From: Wenjunlia tyrosinilytica | GTDB lineage: Bacteria; Actinomycetota; Actinomycetes; Streptomycetales; Streptomycetaceae | Length of the DNA: 64,000 nt | Direction: 5' to 3' | NCBI RefSeq assembly: GCF_014646055.1 | Contig: NZ_BMMS01000005.1 | Coordinates: 124,001-188,000 of the forward strand | Shown here: piece after piece, positions 28,931 to 37,712 of the stretch | Layout: the number at the start of each line of letters is the position of its first letter | How positions within the stretch are numbered: position 1 is the first letter of the stretch | Position numbers and translations under genes: made by a program | Notes under the pieces: model-generated | Databases searched by the model: none | What the model was told of the DNA's origin: nothing | What the model saw: the letters and a program-made list of their open reading frames with translations, nothing else

Positions 28931-31420
28931 TCATCCCTCCGGGGTCCGCGTACCACGGCGGCCGCCCTGGTCCGATCCCGGGCGGCGCTCGTGCGAGCCG
29001 GGGTCACGGCCGTTCCCGGCGGGGCCGTCCGGCTCCCCGACCCGGACGGCCCCGAGGGCCAGCGGTACCAGCCTGAGAAGGCCCGCGCAGCGTCCCGAGG
29101 CGGTCCACAGCGTACGGGTCCGCTCGCCCGGTCCCGGGCCGTCCGCCCCGGGACTGTCGGCGGCCAGGAACGACTTCTGCATCGCGTGCGGCACGAATCC
29201 GAACGTCCGGATCGCGGAGGGCTGGCGGTCCAGCATGCGCAGTTGGTCGACGGAGCACAGCTGGAGGGGTCCCTGGCTGTCCCTCAGCAGGTCCACGACG
29301 TGCCGGATGTCCGCCCCCACGAGCGTGGCCGGATCGGGCCGCCGCTCCGGTTCACGGGCGAACGGGGGCGGCGGCGCCGTTCCCGCATGCACCAGGTGCG
29401 CCTGGTAGGCGTCGACCAGCGCCTGGGTGCGCTCGGCCACCGGCAGGCGGGTGGCGGCGGCCGGGTCGGCGAAGATCACCGACCAGAAGGGACTCAGGAC
29501 CTCGACGGCCAGGTCCTCCAAGTCGTCGAGCAGGGTCTCCCGCAGCGGGGTTCCCGCCTGTCCCACGAAGTGGACCACCGGCGAGAGCAGTTCGAGGTGG
29601 GAGTCGTCGACCCCGGTCACCGCCTCGCTGCTGAGCTCCAGCCGCTGGGAGAACGCCTGGAGAGTGTCCGCCACCTCGGTGAGCGCGGTCGCCAGGGCCC
29701 TGGCCCGGTCGGAGGCGGCAACCCGTGCGTCCGCCAGCAGCCAGTGCCCCACGACGCAGTCGTCCAGTAGTTCGCGCAGTCGCTCCGCGGCGGTCGAGGC
29801 GGCGTCGAGGGCCAGCACCGACCTCCAGGCGGCCACCCGGCGGCGCCACCCCACGGCCACCGTGCCGACCACCGTCGCGACGGCCACTGCCAGAGCCAGC
29901 GGGACCAGCAGGGTGGGCGCCCTGCCCAGGTCCGCCGCGACGGCGCCGAGGGCGGACCCGGCGCCGACACTGCCGAACAGCAGGGACAGCCGGGTCGCCG
30001 GGTGGTCGGCGAGCGGGTGGCCGGCGAGCCCGCCGGGCCGCTCCCGTCCCGGCCTTTCCCCCGCCGGGCCCATAAGGGTGCGCAGGCCGACCGCCAGAAC
30101 GAACAGCAGCGCCACCACGCCCGTGATGACGCCGGGAACCGCCCACTGCGCCAGGGCGGACGCCGCGGCCGCGGCCGCGGCCACCGCTGAAGCGTTCGCG
30201 GTCACACGGGGAAACGGCGCCGGGCCGAGCAGCGACTCGACCAGCCTGGGCGGGCAGACGCTGTCGAGTCGCCTGCGGCTCGACAGACTTCCGGTCGGCT
30301 GGGTCCGGTCGGCGAACCCGCGCAGCCCGTCCGCCAGCGCGCGCAGGGACCGGCGACGGCTCGTGGCGGTGAGGACCTGTTCGCGCAGGGCCGCACCGAT
30401 CTCTTCGGATCCCGTCCCCGGCAGGGCCGGGATGCGGATGCCGACGTCTCCCAGGGTGTCCCGCTGCGCCGCGTCCAGGCCCACCCGCCCGTCGACCGTG
30501 TCCAGGACATGGGCGAGCAGTTCGCGGTGGGCACCGAGCGCCAGCGCGGCCTGTCTGCGGTGGTCCACGATGTCCGCGACCAGGGCCGACGCGTCCCCGC
30601 GCAGCACCGTCGAGAACGCGGCCAGCTCCTCCAGCCGGTCGGCCGCCTCGTGAACGAGGTCGACGCACTTCCAGTACCCGGCCCGCAGTTGGCCGTCCTC
30701 GGCGACGCACGACGCCGCGGTGACATGCTCCGGAAGGTTGTCCGGGTCGAGCACGACCGGACCGGCGACGACATCGGCCGCGTGCTCGTCACGCTGCCCG
30801 GACAGCCACTTCATCACATCGATCTGCGTACGGATCAGCTGGTCGTCGGGAACCTCCTGGACCAGCAGGCGCAGTGCGGGCGAGGCCACCGCGGACGGCA
30901 TGGACGACACCTCGCGCACGGTCTCGTCGTACACCTCGGGGATCCGCAGGGTCTCGATCAGCGGTTCGATCCCGCGGGTGTCGTCGGGCCGCAGGCCGTT
31001 GTCCGTCAGGCCGGCGGGACCGGTCTGTCCGGGGTCCCAGCGCACGCCGCGCACATCGCCCACCCACAGCGTCACGGCGTTGGGCGAATGGAGGCTGACC
31101 GGGCGCAGGAACACATGGGGGTCGTGGTACCGCTCACCGGTCTCGGTGCGGTGGACGAGGCCGAGCGCGGATCCCACGACGAGGCACAGCAGCGAGGACA
31201 CACTGCGGTGGGAGTAGACGGCCCGGTGGATCGCGTGGTGACGCAGCAGTCCCTCGGGCGTGTCGAGCACGAGCACACGCGAGACGTCGGCGGAGCTGAC
31301 CCCCGCCTCGCGCATGGCGGTGCGGCCGAGTTCCTCGAAGGGGAGGGCGGCGAATCCCTCGGCGCCGTTGCGCAGGTCGATCAGTACGACGATGCGCGGG
31401 TGCTCCTTGGGGGCGGTCAC
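28931..31420 (-). CDS. Two-transmembrane conflict-operon protein of unknown family
   Basis: The 829-residue protein has a soluble N-terminal alpha/beta domain opening with RIVVLIDLRNGAEGF, a helical middle, and two hydrophobic hairpin regions (about 405-445 and 480-520, the second with LLVPLALAVAVATVVGTVAV). A cytoplasmic helical C-terminal half then ends in a charged disordered tail. I do not recognise the domains. The GTG at 31420 is chosen because GGAAGGA lies 6 bases upstream and the codon overlaps the tubulin-like stop by 4 bp; an ATG at 31435 is also in frame. Coupled translation implies stoichiometric expression with the tubulin-like protein. Confidence 0.68.
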   Translation of the reverse strand: MTAPKEHPRIVVLIDLRNGAEGFAALPFEELGRTAMREAGVSSADVSRVLVLDTPEGLLRHHAIHRAVYSHRSVSSLLCLVVGSALGLVHRTETGERYHDPHVFLRPVSLHSPNAVTLWVGDVRGVRWDPGQTGPAGLTDNGLRPDDTRGIEPLIETLRIPEVYDETVREVSSMPSAVASPALRLLVQEVPDDQLIRTQIDVMKWLSGQRDEHAADVVAGPVVLDPDNLPEHVTAASCVAEDGQLRAGYWKCVDLVHEAADRLEELAAFSTVLRGDASALVADIVDHRRQAALALGAHRELLAHVLDTVDGRVGLDAAQRDTLGDVGIRIPALPGTGSEEIGAALREQVLTATSRRRSLRALADGLRGFADRTQPTGSLSSRRRLDSVCPPRLVESLLGPAPFPRVTANASAVAAAAAAASALAQWAVPGVITGVVALLFVLAVGLRTLMGPAGERPGRERPGGLAGHPLADHPATRLSLLFGSVGAGSALGAVAADLGRAPTLLVPLALAVAVATVVGTVAVGWRRRVAAWRSVLALDAASTAAERLRELLDDCVVGHWLLADARVAASDRARALATALTEVADTLQAFSQRLELSSEAVTGVDDSHLELLSPVVHFVGQAGTPLRETLLDDLEDLAVEVLSPFWSVIFADPAAATRLPVAERTQALVDAYQAHLVHAGTAPPPPFAREPERRPDPATLVGADIRHVVDLLRDSQGPLQLCSVDQLRMLDRQPSAIRTFGFVPHAMQKSFLAADSPGADGPGPGERTRTLWTASGRCAGLLRLVPLALGAVRVGEPDGPAGNGRDPGSHERRPGSDQGGRRGTRTPEG

Positions 31421-34400
31421 CGCTCGTCCTTCCATGCCTCGTCGTCCGCCACGGGGCCGCGGGATATCGCGCCCTCGTGCCACGGAGCGGGAGGACGTCC
31501 GCCGCGAGCCGGCCCCGTGCCGCGGCCCGCTTCGGCCCAGTTGTCGCGCTCGATGTCCCAGGTGGTGTCGTCGGCGCCCATGGGCGGCGGCGGTCCGGCG
31601 CGGGGCGGCTGCGGCTCCCCGGCCGATTCGGGCTCCCAGAAGGTCTCGTCCAGTTCCTTCAGGGTGTGCCGGACCGGGCGCCGCGCCCTGGGGAAGGGCA
31701 GTTCCAGGGCGGCGGGCAGGGTGCGGGTCCAGAAGTGCCGCAGCTGCACATGGCCGTCGTGCGCGCCGCCGCGGGCCTCGGCGTCGAGTTCCCGCAGTCG
31801 TCTGGCCTGGCGCGGCGCGATCTCGTGGACGAATCTGATGAACAGGCCCGAGGGCGGACGGGGGTTGCCGTCGACCCCGTTGGGGGCGGCGGACATCAAC
31901 TGCTCGCAGAAGGCCCCCCGGATACCTCCGGCGTCGTCGACGAGTGTCCACTCCTCATAGGCGTGCAGCAGGCTCCCCCAGCTGGACAGGGTGGGCTCGT
32001 ACGGCTCCAGGGCACAGATCATCGCCGCGGAGTCCCGGTCCTGGAGCCGGACCCTGATCTGCCGCGGCGAGCGGACGTCGCCGAGCACGTCGACCTGGTT
32101 GTTCCACATCGCGCACAGCAGCCGGTGCAGGATGTGCACCCGATCGCGCTCGGTGCTGGCCAGGGAGTCGAAGGCGTGGCCGAGGCGCTGCCGCCACATC
32201 AGGTAGTCCTCGGCCCGCTCGTCGATGAGGGCACCGGCCCACTGCGAGAGGGTCTCCCTCACCTCCGGAACCTCGATGAGGCTCATGGAGCTGCGGAAGA
32301 GCACCACCGTGACCGATTCGGTGGCCACGGGGCGGAATTCGATGCTGCGGTCGCTCTCGCGCGGAAGCGCCAGTTCCCGGGCGAGGAAGCGCCGCACCAC
32401 CGGATCGGAGCTGGTCGCCGGGTAGACGATGAGGACCTTCAGCCGGCCGGTGCCCTCCGGGGAGAAGCCCGCGGGGATCATCGAGGCGAGCTTGTGCCGG
32501 TACTGCTCCACCGCCTCGTCCCCGACGGTGGTGCCCTGCCCCGAGGCCGCCTCCGAGAGCAGGGCTCCCAACGACGGGAGGAGGGGACGCTCGCCCACTC
32601 CGCCGCTCTCCACGAAGAGCTGCTTGATGCGCTGCTGGAGGTGCTCCTTGACCAGCCCGACAGCCGCCCGGGGGGTCGCGGAGCGGGCCGCCGCGAACGC
32701 CGCGCGCCACTGATCCGCCCCGATCAGGCGGGAGAGCAGCGCTGTCTCGCCGTCGGTGGGCCGAAGTCCCTCGGCCGCCAGGAGCCGCTGGACGACCGCG
32801 TCGTAGAACGCCAGGAGGTCGGTCTGCGGCGGAAGCAGGTAGGACACACCCGTCCTGGGCCGGTACAACTGACGGGTCCGCTGCGCGAACTGGGTCTCCT
32901 CCTCCACCGCGTACTCGCGGAACTCCTCGACCAGCGCGCCCAGTTCCGCCCGGAGCTGACTCATCCCGCGGTCCCAGCGCGGCGCCTGGTCGGCCCAGTG
33001 CCGGTGCCAGATCCGCCGCGCCTCCCAGGCGTACCACTCGTCCTGCTGCTGAAGGAAGGCGATCACCTCGGGGTCGGTCCACTTGGCCTTGACCAGACGG
33101 GCCATCCGGTCCCGGATGCCCTGCGGCTGCGGGGCCGAGGCCGGAAGACCCCCGGGGCGCTCGGGCTCGCGCCTGCGGCTCTCGAGCATTCCGGCGAAGC
33201 CGGCCCGCTCGACCCGGTCCTCGGCGCCCGGGTTCCCCACCACCACGCGGTTGACCTGGAACAGATCGCCGTGAGTGAGCAGTTCCCGCACTCCGCGCAC
33301 CGGGTCGAACCCGGCCGCGAGCTCCGCCGCGAGCTGCCGCATCCCGCGGTCGAGGTCGCCGAGGGCGTCCTCCATGGCCTGCTGCCGGCCCGCCAGCGCG
33401 TCGACGATCTGGCGGGCACCGGTGGCGGGGCGGGGCTCGGCGAACTTCAGCGGCGTGCGGCTCCACAGGGGGTCCAGGTTGGACGCCCCGAAGAGCTCCT
33501 TCACCAGGGCGCGGGCGTCGCCGTTGCCGTTCCACCGCGGCTGCTCGTGGTCCTGCCGTACGGCCGCGGCCATCAGCCGGCCGGCCACGACCTCGGTCAG
33601 CTCGTCCACGGGGACCGTCATGGAGGCGACCAGGCTGGTGGACACCCCTCGGTGCCCTATGCCGCTGGGGGCGGCGGCGGCCCGGTGGACACCGTCGTTG
33701 ATGAAGCTGTCCGCGAAGGACTGGAAGAGGTCGCCGGTGTCCCTGCGGCCGTCGTCGTCGGCGAGTTCGGTGCCCAGCAGGGAGAGCACGAGGGAGACGA
33801 CGGAGCGGTGCAGGTCCTCCCGCTCGATCCCCGAGGTGCGGCTGAACAGGAACGCCGTCTGCATCGTCGAGGGCCGCATAGTGACGGTGCCGATGGTCGG
33901 GTAGCGCACCCCCACGCGCCCGCCGAGCCCGATGTCGTCCAGGTCGTCGTCGACATCGGGCACGTTCTGGTCGTCGACCAGGCGGAACAGGTCGATCAGG
34001 GCGCGTCCGGCGTTGAGCTGCGCGGCGCGCCCGCCACCGCGGTCCTCGTCGAAGGCGGACGGCATCAGCACCAGCGGATAGATCTTGACGCGGTAGCGGG
34101 CCTCCTCGAAGGCGTGCGCGATCAGATGCAGGTAGTCGTAGAAGATGCCCGCGCCGGTCCCGCCCGCCACGGAGAAGGCGACGAAGACATCGCAGGTGTC
34201 GTGCAGGGTCCCGCCCAGGGAGGCCAGGTCGCCACCGGACCGGCTGATCATGTCTATCGCCTCTTGCAGGGGCGCCAGGGCGGGGCTGAGCCCGCCCCGG
34301 AACGTCTCGAACAACGCCGCGCGGCCGACGGTCGGCAGTTGCCCCGCGCCGCGGATCAGCGGGGCGATACGCGGCTCACCGAGCCTGGGAGGAACCCAGG

Positions 34401-34755
34401 CCCGCATCTGGTCGGGCAGATTGGTGCGCAGGCTGCGGGCGACCTCCGGATAGGAGTCGTACCGCGGCAGCAGGTCGAAGGTCGCCCGCGAGGTGCGCCC
34501 GTACGCGGCCTTGAGCCGGCCTTCGGCCCTCAGGTAGGGCAACCGGTTGAGTTCGCTCTCGTTGAGGTCCGCGTAGACGAACTGGAGGCAATCCGGCAGT
34601 TGGAACGGCAGAAGCTGCCGGCCGCGCAGCACCGTGCCGAGGGAGGTGCCGTCGGGCCCGCACAGCGCGTCGCGCAGCCGTCGTTCGAGTTCGGCGCCTA
34701 TCAGGCACCCGGTACCACCCAGTCCAACGAACACCATGGGCTGGTAGATCTTCAC
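31417..34755 (-). CDS. Tubulin-like GTPase-fold protein
   Basis: This 1112-residue protein opens with a Rossmann phosphate loop G11-L-G-G-T-G16. It also carries the tubulin/FtsZ signature loop as AFSVAGGTGAG (GGTGAG at 198-203), preceded by the strand DVFVAF. This is the layout of the tubulin-like family found in bacterial conflict operons. The remaining 700 residues are helical, with a DRD-rich C-terminal tail of low complexity. It may polymerise or form a GTP-dependent scaffold. GTG at 34755 follows GAGGGGG at good spacing. Neighbours are the vWA protein (50 bp upstream) and the two-TM protein (4-bp overlap). Confidence 0.8.
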   Translation of the reverse strand: MKIYQPMVFVGLGGTGCLIGAELERRLRDALCGPDGTSLGTVLRGRQLLPFQLPDCLQFVYADLNESELNRLPYLRAEGRLKAAYGRTSRATFDLLPRYDSYPEVARSLRTNLPDQMRAWVPPRLGEPRIAPLIRGAGQLPTVGRAALFETFRGGLSPALAPLQEAIDMISRSGGDLASLGGTLHDTCDVFVAFSVAGGTGAGIFYDYLHLIAHAFEEARYRVKIYPLVLMPSAFDEDRGGGRAAQLNAGRALIDLFRLVDDQNVPDVDDDLDDIGLGGRVGVRYPTIGTVTMRPSTMQTAFLFSRTSGIEREDLHRSVVSLVLSLLGTELADDDGRRDTGDLFQSFADSFINDGVHRAAAAPSGIGHRGVSTSLVASMTVPVDELTEVVAGRLMAAAVRQDHEQPRWNGNGDARALVKELFGASNLDPLWSRTPLKFAEPRPATGARQIVDALAGRQQAMEDALGDLDRGMRQLAAELAAGFDPVRGVRELLTHGDLFQVNRVVVGNPGAEDRVERAGFAGMLESRRREPERPGGLPASAPQPQGIRDRMARLVKAKWTDPEVIAFLQQQDEWYAWEARRIWHRHWADQAPRWDRGMSQLRAELGALVEEFREYAVEEETQFAQRTRQLYRPRTGVSYLLPPQTDLLAFYDAVVQRLLAAEGLRPTDGETALLSRLIGADQWRAAFAAARSATPRAAVGLVKEHLQQRIKQLFVESGGVGERPLLPSLGALLSEAASGQGTTVGDEAVEQYRHKLASMIPAGFSPEGTGRLKVLIVYPATSSDPVVRRFLARELALPRESDRSIEFRPVATESVTVVLFRSSMSLIEVPEVRETLSQWAGALIDERAEDYLMWRQRLGHAFDSLASTERDRVHILHRLLCAMWNNQVDVLGDVRSPRQIRVRLQDRDSAAMICALEPYEPTLSSWGSLLHAYEEWTLVDDAGGIRGAFCEQLMSAAPNGVDGNPRPPSGLFIRFVHEIAPRQARRLRELDAEARGGAHDGHVQLRHFWTRTLPAALELPFPRARRPVRHTLKELDETFWEPESAGEPQPPRAGPPPPMGADDTTWDIERDNWAEAGRGTGPARGGRPPAPWHEGAISRGPVADDEAWKDER

Positions 34756-34805
34756 GGAAGGCCCCCTCGTTCCGGCGACGCCTGAAAGCGGCGCGCCGGG
34801 GCAGT

Positions 34806-37244
34806 TCAGAACGCATCGTCGTAGGACTGGTCGGCGGACGGATCGACCCGCGCCTGGGAAGGGGCCGTCCTCCGACCCGACCCGGCACTCCTGCCGGTGG
34901 TGGAGTCCCGGCCGCGTCCAGCGCGCCGTTCCTGCGGCCGACGGCCGGCGGTGCCGGGCGCACGCCGCGGTTTCGGACCCGGCTGAACGCCACGGGTGTC
35001 GGTGAAGGACAGTGCCAGCCCGCCGCCGAGGGGGACCGACCCATTGCGCGGGATGTACAGCGGCCTGCCCTCCGGCCGGCGGACCTCGATCCGCCCGTCG
35101 AGCAGTCTTCGCACACGGTGACGTGGGCCGCTGTCGGCGTTCACCAACTGGCTGCTCGAACCGCGGGAGGAGATGACCGCGAAGGAGAACTCACGGGACC
35201 TGCCGGGCGGCGCCCGCAACCGGCTCACCTCGGCGCCGTCCTGGTTCAGGACGAGGGTCAGGCCGGCGGTCTCCAGCTGCCTCGACCGGTCCCGGCGCCG
35301 GACGACCACGAGGAAGACGAGGAACGCCAGCGCCGCCACGCCCACCCCGATGGGCCAGGCGTACCGCTCCCACCACGGCGGTGGCGTGGTCAGCTTGACA
35401 CCGAGGAAGGACTCGGTCACCACGGCACCCGCGTCGTCCCGCACCCTGATCCGGCCGGGCACCAGGCCCGTCGGGGCGTGCTCGCCGAAGGCCATGGTGA
35501 AGGTCAGCGAGGTCTGCGCTCCGGCGGCCACGCGAACCCGCTGAGGTGTGAGGACGAAGTGCGTGGCGAAGGGTACGTCGACGGCCGTCAGGTGCAGTGT
35601 CCGGGCCGCGCTGCCGGTGTTCGTGACCTGCACACTGCCCGTGATCGACTGGCCGGGGTGGGCCGCGCGCGACCCGAGCACGATCGACGCCTTGAGGGAG
35701 GGAGCGCCCTGCTGCACGCTGGTGGAGTACGGGCGGCGGTCGCCGACGACACCGGGGCTGGACATCGACCCGTACACACGCAGTTTGCCGGAAGCGTCCG
35801 CCGGGACGGCCATCCGGGCGGTGAACTCGCCGTCACCCGAGGTGCGGTCGCCTCCCCTTCCGTCGTCCCGGGCACCGACGATGACGTCGTTCCCGATACC
35901 GTCGCCGCTCATCCGGAACGAGGCCCGGACACCCGAGAGGTCTTTGGCGCCGAGCACGGTGCCCGCCCTCGTCATCAGCCTCATCCGGGCGACCACCCGC
36001 TGGCCGGGCCGCGGCGACGGCGGGTCGAGCACGAGGGCGGTGCGCAGCACCCCCTGCCACAGAGCGACGGCGCTGACCCGCTGAGAGCCCCTGGTGGTCT
36101 CCACATGGACGCGCCAGGTGCCGGGCAGGGGATCGCGGATGCGCAGTGACTCCACGCGCCCGCTCTGACCGGAGAGCTGGAACGACGTGCCCGCCGCCGC
36201 GCCCAGCCGGACCTCGTGGCCCTTGGGGTCGAAGTAGGTGACCCGCACGGACCGCGGGTCCTGCTTGACGACGGAGATGGAGCCGTCGGTCGCGATGGGG
36301 GGGATCGTCACCTCGAGATCGGCGTTGCCGTCCACCGTCTCGGTGACCATCTGCCCGACACGGGCGCAGCGCGCCCGCCCGAAGGCGAGGAGCAGGGCCT
36401 GGTTGACATCCTCGGCCGAGGAGACGGAGGCGAACGCGGGCGTGGTGGAGGAGTCCGCGCAGCCGCCCTGGAAGCCTCCGGCGGCGATGCGCTTCAACTG
36501 CGCCTGGTCCAGGGACTTGCCGAACCCCAGGGGCCACAGCTGCACGCCGTTGCGCCGTGCCGAGGCCAGCTCCTCCGTGAGCGCCCGTTCACTGGCACGC
36601 TTGCGCGACCCGGCGTCGGGCCCGTAGGCGACGTCGTCGGAGACGTCCAGCTTGCCGTCGGTCAGCAGGAAGACGAGTTTGGGCCGGTCGCCGTGCGCGG
36701 AGTTGAGCAGATCGACGGCCGAGGCGATGGCGGCGGGAAAGTCCGTCCCCTGCCCCTGCGCCTTCGTCCGCTTCGCCAGCCGGTCCGTGCAGCCGTCCAC
36801 CGTGTCCCGGCCCGTGCCGTTCAGCTCCGTGAGCCCGCACACGACGTCCACGGGGCCGGCTCCTCCGGGCGCCGAGCTGCCGAACCCGACGACGGCGGCC
36901 CGGGAGTTGTCCGACACCTCGCCCAGGGCGAGCAGCGAGGCGGCCTCCTTCTCCCGCCGCACATCCTCGGTGGACAGACTGCCGGACTCGTCCACCAGGA
37001 CCACGAAGTCGACGGGTCGAGGCGCCAGACCCCGGCCGGACGCCGTCTCGGCGACGGCGCCGGACAGGGCGGTGTCCGTCCTCACGGCGTGCTCGGAGGA
37101 GAACCCCGGCGTCGCGGCGAGCAGGACCGCGCATAACAGGGCGCACAGGCAGGCTCGAGGGACCAGTGCCCGTAAGAGAGCTGTCACGGCGTCCCGAACT
37201 GCGCCGGGATCCCGCCGCTGAGATCGTCGACGATCGGTCCGCAT
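34806..37244 (-). CDS. Membrane-anchored vWA-domain protein with signal peptide
   Basis: The 812-residue protein has an N-terminal signal sequence (Arg-rich start, then CLCALLCAVLLAATPG). A vWA domain carries an intact MIDAS, D85-E-S87-G-S89, with FLLTDGKLD further on. Beta-sandwich modules resembling von Willebrand-associated Ig-like folds follow, then one transmembrane helix (PIGVGVAALAFLVFLVVV) and a cytoplasmic beta domain with an Arg-rich tail. The vWA would face outside and bind a ligand through a divalent metal. ATG at 37244 follows GGGGGA; the longer frame adds 33 residues without a signal-like start. It is the only clearly extracytoplasmic member of the operon. Confidence 0.82.
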   Translation of the reverse strand: MRTDRRRSQRRDPGAVRDAVTALLRALVPRACLCALLCAVLLAATPGFSSEHAVRTDTALSGAVAETASGRGLAPRPVDFVVLVDESGSLSTEDVRREKEAASLLALGEVSDNSRAAVVGFGSSAPGGAGPVDVVCGLTELNGTGRDTVDGCTDRLAKRTKAQGQGTDFPAAIASAVDLLNSAHGDRPKLVFLLTDGKLDVSDDVAYGPDAGSRKRASERALTEELASARRNGVQLWPLGFGKSLDQAQLKRIAAGGFQGGCADSSTTPAFASVSSAEDVNQALLLAFGRARCARVGQMVTETVDGNADLEVTIPPIATDGSISVVKQDPRSVRVTYFDPKGHEVRLGAAAGTSFQLSGQSGRVESLRIRDPLPGTWRVHVETTRGSQRVSAVALWQGVLRTALVLDPPSPRPGQRVVARMRLMTRAGTVLGAKDLSGVRASFRMSGDGIGNDVIVGARDDGRGGDRTSGDGEFTARMAVPADASGKLRVYGSMSSPGVVGDRRPYSTSVQQGAPSLKASIVLGSRAAHPGQSITGSVQVTNTGSAARTLHLTAVDVPFATHFVLTPQRVRVAAGAQTSLTFTMAFGEHAPTGLVPGRIRVRDDAGAVVTESFLGVKLTTPPPWWERYAWPIGVGVAALAFLVFLVVVRRRDRSRQLETAGLTLVLNQDGAEVSRLRAPPGRSREFSFAVISSRGSSSQLVNADSGPRHRVRRLLDGRIEVRRPEGRPLYIPRNGSVPLGGGLALSFTDTRGVQPGPKPRRAPGTAGRRPQERRAGRGRDSTTGRSAGSGRRTAPSQARVDPSADQSYDDAF

Positions 37245-37358
37245 CGGACATCCCCCATCAATGTCCTCGGAGCCGAGCTGCCCCTTGGTTCTTTGTAGCA
37301 CTTCGGCCATGTATCCGATGATGAAACAGGAAGATCGGCGCACAGTGAAGCCCTGCGG

Positions 37359-37712
37359 TCACCGCTGGTTCGTCGGCTGGTAGTCGGATGTGCCGACCGG
37401 CGCGATTCCGGCCGCGCCGGCGTCCTTGTCCCCCATGACGTCGCCGTACCCCTTCTTGCCGTGGGTGTACGAGTAGAGGCCCGCGTAGCCGGCAAGACCC
37501 GCGAGCAGGCCCATGCCGTACCACCCGAACGCGTCGGTCTCCTGCGGATCGAACAGCGCCGTCACCGTTGCGCCGCCCACGGCGGCGACGACGACCGCAA
37601 GGTCCGAGACGCCTCGGGACTCGGAACGCACCAGCGTCCGGTAGGTGATGAACCCGATCACCACACCGAAACAGAACGCCCCGGCACTCATCACCCATGG
37701 GTTCGAGCTCAT
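37359..37712 (-). CDS. Small membrane protein, three predicted helices
   Basis: This 117-residue protein has three hydrophobic segments (about 8-24, 36-53 and 60-78), then a polar C-terminus ending SDYQPTNQR. No family is recognised. The ATG at 37712 overlaps the stop of the HEAT-CHAT gene as ATGA and follows GGAGGAG, so it is translationally coupled to the protease. A membrane partner or target of the protease is a reasonable guess only. Confidence 0.75.
   Translation of the reverse strand: MSSNPWVMSAGAFCFGVVIGFITYRTLVRSESRGVSDLAVVVAAVGGATVTALFDPQETDAFGWYGMGLLAGLAGYAGLYSYTHGKKGYGDVMGDKDAGAAGIAPVGTSDYQPTNQR

Noticed and set aside
28931-31951. Reading the two-TM gene from its far upstream start
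   Set aside because: The upstream part would overlap the tubulin-like gene by over 500 bp in another frame; GGAAGGA before GTG 31420 gives a normal start.
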